Shown: positions 8,817 through 18,561, counted from the stretch's first letter. The stretch: DNA of 64,000 bases from Undibacterium_A arcticum (GCF_042660705.1 NZ_JBHSUQ010000001.1), one strand, 5' to 3'. Program-made: numbers and translations. The notes: generated by a model not told the origin, from the letters alone.

Positions 8817-9860
8817 TTGAAATGTGATCAATGCGGCGTCGAAAATGGCCAGCATGCAGCAACCTGTAAGTTATACGGTACGTACAACTTCCCCGCGGCC
8901 GATCAACCGGTGCCGCTATCCGCCGATCATAAAATTTGCCCGGAATGCCGGACGTCGAATCCGGCGACGGCCAAATTCTGTGGCAAGTGCGGGATGAGTT
9001 TTCGCGAACCGGTAAAAAAAACGCGATCGCCTTCATCATCATCGCCAAAGGCGGTCGCGCTGAACATGACTTCAGGGGCGGGGTTGAATGTGTCCGGTGC
9101 GACAGTGTCTACCACCACGGCCACGATCGAGCGCATCGAACGCCAACCAGCGCGCGGTGTCGAGCATCCCGCCGCCGCGTTGTCCGACGCGCGGCCGCGC
9201 CGCCACTTATACCGCGGCTCCAGATTTCGGGCGCTCGGCGTCGGTTTTCTGGTGTTGGTAGTCGCAGCCATCTGGTGGTCGAGCCGGATTGATCAGGACA
9301 TGTCGTTCCAGCATCTGGACGAGGCGATCGGTCATGCGCCTGCCGTGCCGCAGGTCGAGCAGCCGGTGGCGCTGACCATGCCGAACCAGTCGATGGTCGC
9401 GGCATCGTCTTCCGCCGATTCTGCACAGGCGCAAGCGTTGGAGGTAACCGACCAGCTGGCCGAAACCGAGGCCGCCACGGTCGACGAAAAGAACAAGCTG
9501 AACCAGGCCAGAATCGAACAGGAAACGCGCGCCAAACGGGCGGCAGAAGGCAAGCGCGCGGTGGAGGCCAAACGCCGCAGCGACGAACTGGCCCAGCGCC
9601 AGGCAGCTGCCAGCGAAGCGCAGCGCAAACGGGATCAGGAAGAACGCATCAAACGAGAGGAGGCGCAGCAGCGCCGCAGCCAGCAGCCGGTCGCTGCCGC
9701 GCCGGCAGCTGTATCACCGCAGCAGGCTTGCGCCGGCAGCTCCAACTTTATCAGTCGCGGACTCTGCGAAGGGCGCGAATGTGCAAAACCGCAATGGGCC
9801 GGGCTGCAATACTGCGTTGACATGAAGGAAAGACTGAAGCCGCGTAGCACCGATCATTGA
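8817..9860 (+). CDS. Double zinc-ribbon, single-pass membrane protein with coiled coil
   Basis: The 347-residue protein starts at a TTG preceded by GGGAG, because the first zinc ribbon begins immediately (KCDQC, residues 2-6). A second zinc ribbon CPEC..CGKC is near residues 41-60. A single membrane helix (VGFLVLVVAAIWW) sits at about residues 143-157. It is followed by a long Ala/Glu/Lys/Arg-rich coiled coil (about 225-300) and a small C-terminal Cys-rich module (ACAGSSNFISRGLCEGRECA). N-terminal zinc ribbons plus a transmembrane helix are seen in many uncharacterised Burkholderiales proteins; no function is established. The gene stands alone. Confidence 0.75.
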   Translation: MKCDQCGVENGQHAATCKLYGTYNFPAADQPVPLSADHKICPECRTSNPATAKFCGKCGMSFREPVKKTRSPSSSSPKAVALNMTSGAGLNVSGATVSTTTATIERIERQPARGVEHPAAALSDARPRRHLYRGSRFRALGVGFLVLVVAAIWWSSRIDQDMSFQHLDEAIGHAPAVPQVEQPVALTMPNQSMVAASSSADSAQAQALEVTDQLAETEAATVDEKNKLNQARIEQETRAKRAAEGKRAVEAKRRSDELAQRQAAASEAQRKRDQEERIKREEAQQRRSQQPVAAAPAAVSPQQACAGSSNFISRGLCEGRECAKPQWAGLQYCVDMKERLKPRSTDH

Positions 9861-9951
9861 GCTCGATCGTTGAGATTGATGCGGCGCAGATGAGCGCCAA
9901 CGCGATCGAATCGGAACGCCATGGCGGCGCCGACATCGTTACAATAGGCAC

Positions 9952-10521
9952 ATGAACAAGGCATTTGTAAAAGAGTCCGACAACGAAGATGACGAGGGCG
10001 ACGAGCTAGCCGTCGGCGGGCCCCCGATTCCGGCCGGCGCGAAAAATTACATCACGCCCGCCGGCCACCAACGTCTGAAGGATGAGTTGTTGCGGCTGAT
10101 CGACGTTGACCGGCCCGAAGTGGTGCGCATCGTGTCGTGGGCGGCATCGAATGGCGACCGCTCCGAAAACGGCGACTATATCTACGGCAAGCGACGACTG
10201 CGCGAAATCGACCGACGCATCCGTTTCCTGACCAAGCGGCTCGATCTGGCGGAAGTGGTCGATCCTAGCGTGCATCATGGGCGCGACCAGATTTTTTTTG
10301 GCGCCACCGTGAGGTACGAAAACCAGTGCGGTGAGGAAAATACCGTAACCATCGTCGGAATTGACGAAATCGACCCGTTACACGGTATGATTAGCTGGAT
10401 TTCACCCTTCGCGCGTACCGTCACGAAGGCCCACATAGGTGAATCGATCACGCTCAAAACCCCGGGCGGGATCGAGGAACTGCATATTATCGATGTGCAG
10501 TATCCGGCACCTTCTGCCTGA
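9952..10521 (+). CDS. greB: Transcription elongation factor GreB
   Basis: GreB rescues backtracked RNA polymerase by stimulating cleavage of the nascent transcript. The 189-residue protein has an acidic N-terminal extension (residues 5-20), then the coiled-coil domain starting at NYITPAGHQRLKDELL with the conserved SENGDY block, then the FKBP-like C-terminal domain. GreB proteins of beta- and gammaproteobacteria read RSENGDYIYGKRRLREIDRR at this point, whereas GreA differs, so GreB is the better name. The gene is single, 91 bp downstream of the zinc-ribbon gene. Confidence 0.9.
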   Translation: MNKAFVKESDNEDDEGDELAVGGPPIPAGAKNYITPAGHQRLKDELLRLIDVDRPEVVRIVSWAASNGDRSENGDYIYGKRRLREIDRRIRFLTKRLDLAEVVDPSVHHGRDQIFFGATVRYENQCGEENTVTIVGIDEIDPLHGMISWISPFARTVTKAHIGESITLKTPGGIEELHIIDVQYPAPSA

Positions 10522-10783
10522 ATCTGTTTCGCCCCCACTCTCTGCTATCCCACTCGGTTGCGTATTCCGCGAACTTGGCGGACGTGGCGGATGATTGATT
10601 GCGCGTTGAATTGCGCCGGTTCAGGTCGCCTTTTGGTGTGGTCCTGAATTGGGCACTGAGTCGGCTCAACGTCGACTCAACGTCGGCGCAATGTGCACCA
10701 ATATGCCCCTACCTTCAACGCTACTGTGCAGCGGTGGCGTGAGACTGCGGCAGTGTTAATAATATTCATTCGAAAATAATGCC

Positions 10784-12142
10784 ATGTCACTCGTATATTC
10801 CAGCCTTAACCATCCATTGCGTGTCCCGCTTGCGGCAGAAGTGCATTCGCGCCCGTTCTTGCGGCTGGCCGCGCCGGAGAGCCTGACCCATCTGGCGGTG
10901 TATGCGTCCCAAGGGCTGTCCAGCGCCGTCGACGATGATATTTCCGGTACGCAACATGCAATTCTGCTGGCCTTGTGCGGGCATTTCGGCGTGGCCGGCC
11001 CGGGTACCGAGGCCAAATATTTTTTCCATGATTTTGGCCGGTTCCGCTTGAAATGGGAATGCCATACCGAATTTGCGACCTATACCTTCGCCCAGAGCCA
11101 GCCGGCCGGCTTGGCCATCGGCGCCGCATTCGATCAGGTGCCTCTGCAGCACATTCCACAGCTGTGGTTGCAGAGCCTGCGCGGCAAACTGATGGTGGCG
11201 GCGCATGTGGCGCTGGAGCAGGGCGATAGTTTTCTGGCATCATCGTTGCCGACCATGGGACAGTTGTTTGAAAACAATATGCAGGCCGGCAGCCATGTCT
11301 TGCAAGGCGGTGAAATCCGGACCGATTTTGTGATCCAGGCCGATGGCTTCAGCCGGTTCCTGATGCGCGATGTCGGCCTGCAGGAGCAGCAGGCCGGACG
11401 GTTGGTGCAACGCATGCTGGAGATCGAAACCTACCGCATGATGGCGCTGCTGGGCCTGCCGCATGCACAGCGCGCGGCGCCGATCCTGAATGCGATCGAA
11501 GGCGAGTTGGCGAAACTGACTGCTGCCATGACGGATAACCAGCACAGCACGGCAAACACGACACCGGACGAGGACGGCGAACAGGCCTTGCTGAACGACA
11601 TCATCGGTTTGGCGGCACGCATTGAAAAGCTGTCGCTGGAGAACAGCTACCGCTTTTCCGCATCGCAAGCCTACTTCCGGCTGGTCAAGGCCCGCATCGA
11701 CGAATTGCGCGAGCTGCGCGTCGAGGGCATACCGACCATCGGCGAATTCATGGAGCGCCGGCTGGCGCCCGCGATGGATACCTGCGCCTCGATCGCGCGC
11801 CGGCAGGAAGCCCTGGCGGAGCGGATCGCGCACACCAATGATCTGCTGCGCACCCGGGTCGGGATCGTGCAGGAGCAGCAGAACCGCAAGATTCTGGAGT
11901 CGCTGAACAAGCGTGCAGCGCAGCAGTTATTGCTGCAACAGGCAGTCGAGGGACTGTCGGTGGTGGCGATTTCGTACTATTTGGCGGGGCTGGTCAATTA
12001 TGTCGGGAAGGCAGCCAAGGCAGCCGGCTGGCCGGTCAATCCGGACATGGCGACCGGCATCATGATCCCGGTGATCGTGGCCGGCGTCTGGTGGGGGTTG
12101 AGCCGGATGCATCTACGCCTGAAAGAGCACAGCGGCAGATGA
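10784..12142 (+). CDS. DUF3422 family membrane-anchored protein
   Basis: A 452-residue protein matching the DUF3422 family throughout: N-terminal HPLRVPLAAEVHSRPFLRL, a central region rich in helices, and two C-terminal hydrophobic segments (about 388-405 and 425-442) that anchor it in the membrane. The family is common in Proteobacteria and its role is unknown. Its stop is only 4 bp from the convergent spoT stop, so no room is left for a terminator between them. The 262-bp space before the gene has no other gene; it contains two direct copies of TCAACGTCG. Confidence 0.88.
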   Translation: MSLVYSSLNHPLRVPLAAEVHSRPFLRLAAPESLTHLAVYASQGLSSAVDDDISGTQHAILLALCGHFGVAGPGTEAKYFFHDFGRFRLKWECHTEFATYTFAQSQPAGLAIGAAFDQVPLQHIPQLWLQSLRGKLMVAAHVALEQGDSFLASSLPTMGQLFENNMQAGSHVLQGGEIRTDFVIQADGFSRFLMRDVGLQEQQAGRLVQRMLEIETYRMMALLGLPHAQRAAPILNAIEGELAKLTAAMTDNQHSTANTTPDEDGEQALLNDIIGLAARIEKLSLENSYRFSASQAYFRLVKARIDELRELRVEGIPTIGEFMERRLAPAMDTCASIARRQEALAERIAHTNDLLRTRVGIVQEQQNRKILESLNKRAAQQLLLQQAVEGLSVVAISYYLAGLVNYVGKAAKAAGWPVNPDMATGIMIPVIVAGVWWGLSRMHLRLKEHSGR

Positions 12143-12146
12143 CGTT

Positions 12147-14441
12147 CTAGCCGCGCTCGCGCAGCAGGCGAATCACGCCAGGGATGCGGCGCAGATTGCG
12201 CATCAGTCGCGCCAGGTGGATGCGATCCTCGATCTGCACCGTAAAGCGCAGATGGGTCGTTACGCTGTCGTTGTCTTCGCCCATGCCGACGTAGGTGATG
12301 TTGGCATCGGCCTCACCGATTTCGGCGGCGACGCGGGCCAGTATGCCGCGCTGGTTATGGATCAGCAGCTGAATATGGCAATCGAAGCGGCGGTTCAGGT
12401 CCTCGCCCCAAACCACATCGATCCAGCGGTCGGGCTCCTTGGCGCGCTGGCGCTTGGCCTGTTCGCAGTCCGCGGTGTGTACCATCAGGCCCTGATCGCG
12501 CTTGAGCAGGCCGATGATGCCGTCGCCCGGGATCGGCAGGCAACACGGCGCCAGCTGAATCGCGATGCCTTCACTGCCATAGATCACGACCGGTTCCGGC
12601 TTGCTTGGAATGATTTCGCCGCTCTCGTTGAAAAGAGGAATCGTCAGCGACTCGTTCTCGAACAGACCCAGGATATGGCGCGCCACCAGTGCCGCCATGC
12701 GTTTGCCGATGCCGATATCGGCGTGGATGTCATCCAGCGACTTGGCGCCGGATTCGTGCAGCAGCCGCTCGATCAGCGACTGCGGCAGGTCGGCACTGAG
12801 ATTGAGCATGGTCAGCGCCTGGGTCAGCAGGCGCTTGCCCAGTTCGATCGATTCGCCCAGATTGATGGTGCGCAGATGATGGCGGATCGCCGACCGTGCC
12901 TTGCCGGTACGCACGAACGCGAGCCAAGTCGGGCTCGGCCGTCCCTCAGGCGAGGTGATGATTTCGACGATGTCGCCATTGCGTAATTCGGTGCGCAGCG
13001 GCGATTGTTCGTGGTTGATCTTGACTGCCACACTGTGGTCGCCGATATCGGTATGAATGTTGTAGGCGAAATCGAGCGCAGTGGCACCGCGTGGCAGCGC
13101 GATGATCTTCGATTTCGGCGTGAACACATACACTGAATCGGGGAACAGGTCGACCTTGACGTGCTCCAGGAACTCGGCCGAGTCACCGGTCTGCTTCTGG
13201 ATGTCGAGCAAGGACTGCAGCCATGCGTGGGTGCGTTGCTGCAATTCCGTCAGCCCGGCTTCCTCGTCCTTGTAAAGCCAGTGCGCGGCGACGCCGGATT
13301 CGGCGATACGATGCATTTCCTGGGTGCGGATCTGAAATTCCACCGGCGTGCCGTATGGTCCGATTAGCGTCGTGTGCAGCGACTGGTAGCCATTCACCTT
13401 CGGAATGGCGATGTAATCCTTGAACTTGCCCGGCATCGGCTTGTACAGCGCGTGCAGCGTGCCGAGCGCGACATAGCAGTTGGCAAAGCTGTCGACCACC
13501 ACGCGGAAACCGTAGACGTCCAGCACCTGCGAAAATGACAGCTGCTTGAGGCGCATCTTGCCGTAGATGCCGTGCAGGGTCTTCTCGCGGCCGTAGACGT
13601 CAAACGGAATGCCGGCCGCGTCCAGTGTGCCCTTGACCGCCTCCAGTACCTTGCTGACCACCTCGCGCCGGTTACCGCGTGCCGACCTGACTGCCTTGGC
13701 CAAGGTCCGGTAGCGCAGCGGGTACAGGTGCGAGAACGACAGGTCCTGTAGTTCGCGATAAATGGCATTGAGTCCAAGCCGGTGCGCGATCGGCACATAC
13801 ACTTCCATGGTCTCGCGCGCGATGCGGCGCTTCTTCTCGGGCACCATCGCGTCCAGCGTACGCATATTGTGCAGCCGGTCCGCCAGTTTGATCAGGATCA
13901 CGCGCACGTCGCGCGCCATGGCCAGCAACATTTTGCGGAAGTTTTCGGCCTGCACCTCGATCTGGCTCTGGAATTCGATTTTTTCCAGCTTTGACAAGCC
14001 ATCGACCAGTGACGCCACTGGCGCGCCGAAACGCTCGATCAGTTCTTCCTTCTTGACGTCCTGATCTTCCATCACGTCATGCAGCAGCGCGGCCATGATC
14101 GCCTGCGCATCGAGCTTCCAGTCGGCGCAGATTTCGGCCACGGCGATCGGATGGGAAATATATGGTTCGCCCGATTTGCGCACTTGGCCCAGATGCATCT
14201 CGTCCGAGAAGCGATAGGCTTCCTTGACTTTCTTCAGTTCGGAAGCAGTCAGGTATTCGGTAAGCTTGATGGTGAGATTGCTGACCGAGGCGACGCCGGC
14301 AGCCGGGCCCCCAAGGGAGCCGGTGGGTACCGCAGTATGGACGGGCGCGGTCTTTTTAGCGGAACGCCCGGACGGAGACCGTGCCGGGGTTAGGCTAACT
14401 GGTGCTGCTGATCGAGTCGAATCTGCTGGAGTCAGGTTCAT
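12147..14441 (-). CDS. spoT: Bifunctional (p)ppGpp synthase/hydrolase
   Basis: The 764-residue RelA/SpoT homologue makes and degrades the stringent-response alarmone. The hydrolase HD domain is intact: HP at 97-98, HD at 121-122 and ED at 125-126, with RLADRLHNMRT. The synthetase domain follows (GREKTLHGIYGKM, YGFRVVV, NGYQSLHT), then TGS and ACT domains with the zinc-finger-like stretch and a final ACT block. Presence of both HD and synthetase residues supports the bifunctional Rel/SpoT type. The first 50 residues are an unusual low-complexity leader, so translation may start later. It is the third gene of the gmk-rpoZ-spoT operon. Confidence 0.93.
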   Translation of the reverse strand: MNLTPADSTRSAAPVSLTPARSPSGRSAKKTAPVHTAVPTGSLGGPAAGVASVSNLTIKLTEYLTASELKKVKEAYRFSDEMHLGQVRKSGEPYISHPIAVAEICADWKLDAQAIMAALLHDVMEDQDVKKEELIERFGAPVASLVDGLSKLEKIEFQSQIEVQAENFRKMLLAMARDVRVILIKLADRLHNMRTLDAMVPEKKRRIARETMEVYVPIAHRLGLNAIYRELQDLSFSHLYPLRYRTLAKAVRSARGNRREVVSKVLEAVKGTLDAAGIPFDVYGREKTLHGIYGKMRLKQLSFSQVLDVYGFRVVVDSFANCYVALGTLHALYKPMPGKFKDYIAIPKVNGYQSLHTTLIGPYGTPVEFQIRTQEMHRIAESGVAAHWLYKDEEAGLTELQQRTHAWLQSLLDIQKQTGDSAEFLEHVKVDLFPDSVYVFTPKSKIIALPRGATALDFAYNIHTDIGDHSVAVKINHEQSPLRTELRNGDIVEIITSPEGRPSPTWLAFVRTGKARSAIRHHLRTINLGESIELGKRLLTQALTMLNLSADLPQSLIERLLHESGAKSLDDIHADIGIGKRMAALVARHILGLFENESLTIPLFNESGEIIPSKPEPVVIYGSEGIAIQLAPCCLPIPGDGIIGLLKRDQGLMVHTADCEQAKRQRAKEPDRWIDVVWGEDLNRRFDCHIQLLIHNQRGILARVAAEIGEADANITYVGMGEDNDSVTTHLRFTVQIEDRIHLARLMRNLRRIPGVIRLLRERG

Positions 14442-14483
14442 ACTGGAGTGGTATCAGCCGCATGGCGCGTGGTTAGGGACGAA

Positions 14484-14687
14484 TTAGCTTGGGACTTTTT
14501 TCAACATTTCCAGACCGACCTTGCCGACTGCGATTTCGCGCAGTGCGATCACGGTTGGTTTGTCTTTCGCATCTACCTTCGGGGTGTGGCCTTGCAGCAG
14601 CTGGCGCGCGCGGTAGGTTGCCGCCAAGGTGAGCTGGAAGCGATTGGGAATATGTTTCAGGCAATCTTCAATAGTGATACGGGCCAT
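14484..14687 (-). CDS. rpoZ: RNA polymerase omega subunit
   Basis: A 67-residue protein with the omega signature MARITIEDCLKHIPNRFQL and AATYRARQLLQG. Omega assists assembly of the beta' subunit and mediates ppGpp sensing at RNA polymerase. It lies between gmk (19 bp upstream) and spoT (42 bp downstream), a linkage conserved in many Proteobacteria and meaningful here because SpoT makes the alarmone that acts through omega. Confidence 0.97.
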   Translation of the reverse strand: MARITIEDCLKHIPNRFQLTLAATYRARQLLQGHTPKVDAKDKPTVIALREIAVGKVGLEMLKKVPS

Positions 14688-14706
14688 GACGGTTCCTTAC
14701 TTTACT

Positions 14707-15348
14707 TTAGCTTAAATTTGCATGAATGCCCAGTTGGGCAAATAGGGATGCATTGCGTGCCGCCTGTTGCGCAAACCGGCAACGGGTCGCATTGACGATA
14801 GCGGTCAGTTCTGACAAAGCGACCGCAAACTCTTGATTAATAATAACATATTCAAACTCGGGCGCGTGCGCGATCTCGCCGCCGGCGGCCAGAATGCGTC
14901 GTGTGATCACCTGCGGTTCGTCCTGGCCGCGCTTTCAGGCGTTCTTCGAGTGCCGCGATCGACGGCGGCAGGATGAAAATGCCGACCGCGTGCGGGAACT
15001 GTTTTTCACCTGCTGCGCGCCTTGCCAGTCAATTTCCAGCAGCACATCGGTGCCGGCCTGCATCTGCTCGGTGATCAAGAGACGCGAGGTGCCGTAGTAA
15101 TTACCGTGCACTTCGGCCGATTCGAGGAATTCGCCGCGACTGTTGCGCTCCTGGAAGTCGTCGGCGCTGGTGAAATAATATTCGCGGCCATGCTGTTCGG
15201 CCGGGCGCGGCGCGCGGGTAGTGAATGAAATCGACAGCTTGATCGCCGGTTCCTGCGCCAATAGCGCATTGACCAGTGTCGACTTGCCGGCGCCGGACGG
15301 CGCGACGACCATGAACAGGCTGCCGGAAGGAGCGTGGGGTGGGGGCAT
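14707..15348 (-). CDS. gmk: Guanylate kinase (two frameshifts as read)
   Basis: Guanylate kinase phosphorylates GMP to GDP and is essential. The N-terminal part is clear: P-loop APSGAGKST (residues 16-24), SISFTTRAPRP and the GMP-binding block GREYYF. The frame is lost after LLEIDWQGAQQV near 15010, where adding one A to the AAAA run restores KKQFPHAVGIFILPPSIAAL. It is lost again near 14925 in a GCGCGG run and resumes in the correct C-terminus (QVITRRILAAGGEIAHA then FEYVIINQEF). Repaired length is about 213 residues, as expected. Because the gene is essential and both breaks are single-base, sequencing error is the likely cause. Confidence 0.9.
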
Positions 15349-15566
15349 CTAAGTCCTCAATTTGCTTGGTAGTGTAGCGGCCAATCGATCGGTGGTGAAC
15401 CGCGCCGAATTTGCCTTGCGCCGCTTAAAAATCTATCTTAATGGGAGTATATGCAAAAACAATGGTTCTCGAGCTCTATTTCATTGTGGCTATAAAAATA
15501 CACCGTGCAGTATAAATGACGCGTCGGATCGTCTGTCTAGCTATCCAGCGGCACTGACGCGATGCC
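15349..15566. other. Intergenic gap between gmk and yicC with one ATACTCC motif
   Basis: The 218-bp gap upstream of gmk and downstream of yicC shows no gene. It carries one copy of the recurrent motif (GGAGTAT on the plus strand, 15444-15450), which reads ATACTCC in the direction of gmk transcription. Confidence 0.4.
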
Positions 15567-16490
15567 TTATTCGAGATTCTGCACCTGCTCGCGCATCTGT
15601 TCGATCAATAGTTTCAGTGCCATCGACGCATCGGCCAGTTCCTTGACCGCGGCTTTCGAGCCGAGCGTATTGGCTTCGCGGTTCAGTTCCTGCATCATGA
15701 AATCGAGACGTTTGCCGACCTGGCCGCCTTTTTTCAGGATGTGGCGCGTTTCGCTCAGGTGGGCGGTCATGCGCGACAGTTCTTCCGACACGTCGATGCG
15801 GATGCCATAGATCGTCACTTCCTGGCGAATACGCTCCAGCGCTTCTTCGCGCGACAAGGTTTGACTGCCGTTGTTACCGTTGGCGCCGTTGGTGTGGACC
15901 AGTCCGAGCGCTTCCTGCAAGCGTTCGACCGCTTTTTGCTGGAATTGTGCAATGACTTGTGGAATTAGCGGCGTGATACGTTGCACGATCGCGTCCATCG
16001 CATCGATCCGGGCGATCAGCATCGATGCCAGCGCGTCGCCTTCACGGGCGCGACTGCTCACGAAGGCTTCCATCGCCTTGGCCATGGTCGCTGCCACTTC
16101 GGCCGCCAGGTTATCCTGACCCAGTTCGGCTTCCTCGATCACGCCGGGCCAGCGCAGCAAGTCGTTGACCGACAGCGGCTGAGCGTCGCTGAAGTGCTGG
16201 CGGATGTCATTCTGTAATCGTGTCAAGTCGGCCAGCAAGCTCGCGTTCAGCGCCTGCGCCTTGCCGGCAGCGACTCTGCGTCCAAAGCTGAGTCGGCATT
16301 CCAGCTTGCCGCGCGTGACGCGGCCCATGATGGCTTCGCGCAACACCGGTTCGACCGCGCGTAAATCGTCGTTGACGCGAAATTGCAAGTCCAGAAAACG
16401 CGAATTGACGCTTTTGATCTCGATCGTCAGCGTACCGCTGGCGGTTTCGCGGGTTTCAACTGCGTACCCTGTCATGCTGCAAATAGTCAC
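15567..16490 (-). CDS. yicC: YicC family endoribonuclease
   Basis: The sequence matches the YicC/YloC family over its whole length: SMTGYA at the start, EIKSVNSRFLDLQFR, RGKLECRLSF, and a C-terminal DUF1732 block (GKRLDFMMQELNREANTLGSK). The family acts as endoribonuclease on small RNAs in E. coli. The open frame extends far upstream but only the part from here is YicC. I chose the GTG at 16490, which gives MTICSMTGYA, similar to the usual MIYSMTGYA; the ATG at 16475 would remove the first five residues. It is divergent from the Ser/Thr kinase gene with 72 bp between them. Confidence 0.87.
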   Translation of the reverse strand: MTICSMTGYAVETRETASGTLTIEIKSVNSRFLDLQFRVNDDLRAVEPVLREAIMGRVTRGKLECRLSFGRRVAAGKAQALNASLLADLTRLQNDIRQHFSDAQPLSVNDLLRWPGVIEEAELGQDNLAAEVAATMAKAMEAFVSSRAREGDALASMLIARIDAMDAIVQRITPLIPQVIAQFQQKAVERLQEALGLVHTNGANGNNGSQTLSREEALERIRQEVTIYGIRIDVSEELSRMTAHLSETRHILKKGGQVGKRLDFMMQELNREANTLGSKAAVKELADASMALKLLIEQMREQVQNLE

Positions 16491-16562
16491 TCGGCGCCTG
16501 CTTTCTTCTTTACAAATCAGTGATTTATCCACACAATCGGAGCTACTTGCTCCAGGGATACT

Positions 16563-17573
16563 ATGGCTATTCAAAATAACGCACCGTTGCCGGACGGACT
16601 CGAAATCGCCGGATACCGCATTGTAAAGAAGATTGCGTCCGGCGGGTTCAGTATTGTCTACCTGGCCTACGACGAGGACGGCAATGCCGTCGCGATCAAG
16701 GAATATCTGCCCAGTTCGCTGGCGTTGCGACAGTCGGGCGAATTGTCGCCGCAGATTTCGCCGGCCAATTTGCCGGTGTTTCGCATCGGGCTGAAATGTT
16801 TCTTCGAGGAAGGGCGTGTCCTGGCGCGCATCAGCCACCCGAACGTGGTCAGCGTGCTCAATTTCTTCCGCGCCAATGAAACGGTATACATGGTGATGGC
16901 CTATGAATCGGGCCGCTCGCTGCAGGACCATATCCTGCGCCGCCGCGACAAGGGGGAAAAGCCGATCGTGTCGGAGAAATTCATCCGCAAGATGTTTGGC
17001 AAGGTCATCAACGGCCTGCGCGAAGTGCATACCAACAAGCTGCTGCACCTGGACCTGAAGCCGGCCAATATCTATCTGCGGGTCGACGGTACCCCGATCC
17101 TGCTCGACTTCGGCGCGGCGCGCCAGACCTTGAAGAGCGATTTGCCGAAGCTGTATCCGATGTATACACCGGGCTTTGCGCCGCCCGAACTGTATGTCAA
17201 GAATGCCAATCTGGGGCCGTGGACCGATATCTACAGCCTCGGCGCGTCGATCTTTGCGTGCATGGTGGGCGCGCCACCGCAGCCGGCCGACCAGCGCAAT
17301 GCGGACGACAAGATGGATGTGCATCTGGCCAAACTGGAAGGCCTGTATTCGCCGGAACTGATCCAGGTGGTGCGCTGGTGCCTGATGATCGATCCGATGG
17401 CGCGGCCCCAAAGCCTGTTCGAATTGCACAAGGCCTTGAAGGAGCCGATCTTCGTCAAGCCGGAACAAGAGACGCGCTACCTGAAAATACAGCGTAAACT
17501 GCGGGACATGGTGACTGCGCTCAGGCGCAAGGCGGTCGCCGTCAACACCACGATCCAGGAAAATACGCAGTAG
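16563..17573 (+). CDS. Serine/threonine protein kinase
   Basis: A 336-residue Hanks-type kinase without membrane helix, so cytoplasmic. Key elements are present: glycine loop ASGGFSIVY (25-33), catalytic Lys46 in AIKEY, the catalytic loop HLDLKPANIYL with Asp164, the DFG triad at 182-184, and FAPPE. The Arg of the usual HRD motif is replaced by Leu (HLD), which marks it as a non-RD kinase that may not need activation-loop phosphorylation. It is followed 46 bp later by a PP2C phosphatase gene, which is likely its antagonist. Substrates are unknown. The pair lies inside a housekeeping block (yicC, rph, rdgB). Confidence 0.93.
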   Translation: MAIQNNAPLPDGLEIAGYRIVKKIASGGFSIVYLAYDEDGNAVAIKEYLPSSLALRQSGELSPQISPANLPVFRIGLKCFFEEGRVLARISHPNVVSVLNFFRANETVYMVMAYESGRSLQDHILRRRDKGEKPIVSEKFIRKMFGKVINGLREVHTNKLLHLDLKPANIYLRVDGTPILLDFGAARQTLKSDLPKLYPMYTPGFAPPELYVKNANLGPWTDIYSLGASIFACMVGAPPQPADQRNADDKMDVHLAKLEGLYSPELIQVVRWCLMIDPMARPQSLFELHKALKEPIFVKPEQETRYLKIQRKLRDMVTALRRKAVAVNTTIQENTQ

Positions 17574-17583
17574 GGCACCGTCT

Positions 17584-17607
17584 CCATCTGACCATCTGAC
17601 CATCTGA
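17584..17607. repeat. 8-bp tandem repeat, three copies
   Basis: Three perfect copies of CCATCTGA fill the gap between the kinase stop and the phosphatase start. Copy number could alter the spacing to the phosphatase start codon, where no strong ribosome-binding site is visible. Confidence 0.7.
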
Positions 17608-17619
17608 TTCAGCCAGCGC

Positions 17620-18561
17620 ATGCAATTTTCCGTTTATCAAGAAAGCCACATCGGCGGCCGCAAGGTCAACCAGGACCGGATGGGTTACAGCTTCACCCGC
17701 GACGCGCTATTACTGCTGCTGGCCGACGGCATGGGCGGTCACCTGCGCGGCGAAATGGCGGCCGCGATTGCGATGCAGACCATCGGCACGCTGTTCCAGC
17801 AGAATGCGACGCCGTATATCAAGAAGCCCGAGCGCTTTCTGGAAGACAGCTTCTGCGCCGCGCATCGTGAAATCCTGCGTTATCGCGACAGCAACAACTT
17901 GCCGGAAACCCCGCGCACCACCATCGTCGCCTGCCTGGTGCAGCATAATCACGCGATGTGGGCCCATTGCGGCGATTCGCGGCTGTACTGGATGCGCAAC
18001 GGACAGATCCTGGCGCGCACCCGCGACCATTCGCGCATCGAGACCCTGATCGCGCAGGGCAAGGTCGATCCGTCGGAGCGCGAGACCCATCCGGACCGCA
18101 ACAAGTTATTCAACTGCCTCGGCGCGCCGAACCTGCCGATCGTCGAAATTTCGCGCCGCTGCAACCTGCAACCAGGCGACGTGATGCTGCTGTGTTCCGA
18201 CGGCTTGTGGTCGATGCTGCCGGACCATATTCTGGCGCAGCGGCTGCACGACAGCACGATCGTGCGCGCGGTGCCGGAACTGCTCGCCAACGCGATCGGC
18301 ATCGGCGGCAAGCACAGCGACAATGCGACTGCGCTGGCGATGATGTGGCAGGGCAGCAATAGCCTGACCGATACCTCGACCATCATCACCAACACCTTGC
18401 CAGTTGGCGCGGTGACCTCGACCATCCAGGAATTGCCGACCGCCGACAGCGCTGAAGTCGCCACGGAGGTCGACGCCTTCAACGACGACGAAATCGAAAA
18501 GGCGATCGAGGAAATCCGCAACGCGATCCAGAAATCTTCCCGCATTACTTCCAGGAATTAA
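17620..18561 (+). CDS. PP2C-family protein serine/threonine phosphatase
   Basis: A 313-residue metal-dependent phosphatase of the PPM/PP2C type. Metal-binding and core motifs are present: VNQDR (16-20), ADGMGGH (35-41), GDSR (117-120), CSDGLW (191-196) and SDNATAL (232-238). The last 70 residues form an acidic, probably disordered tail rich in Glu and Asp. It very likely reverses phosphorylation by the kinase encoded just upstream. It ends 4 bp before the rph start, so the kinase, phosphatase and rph are probably cotranscribed. Confidence 0.93.
   Translation: MQFSVYQESHIGGRKVNQDRMGYSFTRDALLLLLADGMGGHLRGEMAAAIAMQTIGTLFQQNATPYIKKPERFLEDSFCAAHREILRYRDSNNLPETPRTTIVACLVQHNHAMWAHCGDSRLYWMRNGQILARTRDHSRIETLIAQGKVDPSERETHPDRNKLFNCLGAPNLPIVEISRRCNLQPGDVMLLCSDGLWSMLPDHILAQRLHDSTIVRAVPELLANAIGIGGKHSDNATALAMMWQGSNSLTDTSTIITNTLPVGAVTSTIQELPTADSAEVATEVDAFNDDEIEKAIEEIRNAIQKSSRITSRN

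Noticed and set aside
9866..9879. A possible FNR box TTGAG-CTCG-ATCGT
   Set aside because: Only seven of ten consensus bases match and it lies between the zinc-ribbon gene and greB without promoter elements.
15567..17621. A continuous minus-strand reading frame of 684 codons
   Set aside because: Only the part up to 16490 is YicC. The rest is antisense to the Ser/Thr kinase gene and has the Arg/His/Gln-rich composition of a shadow frame.
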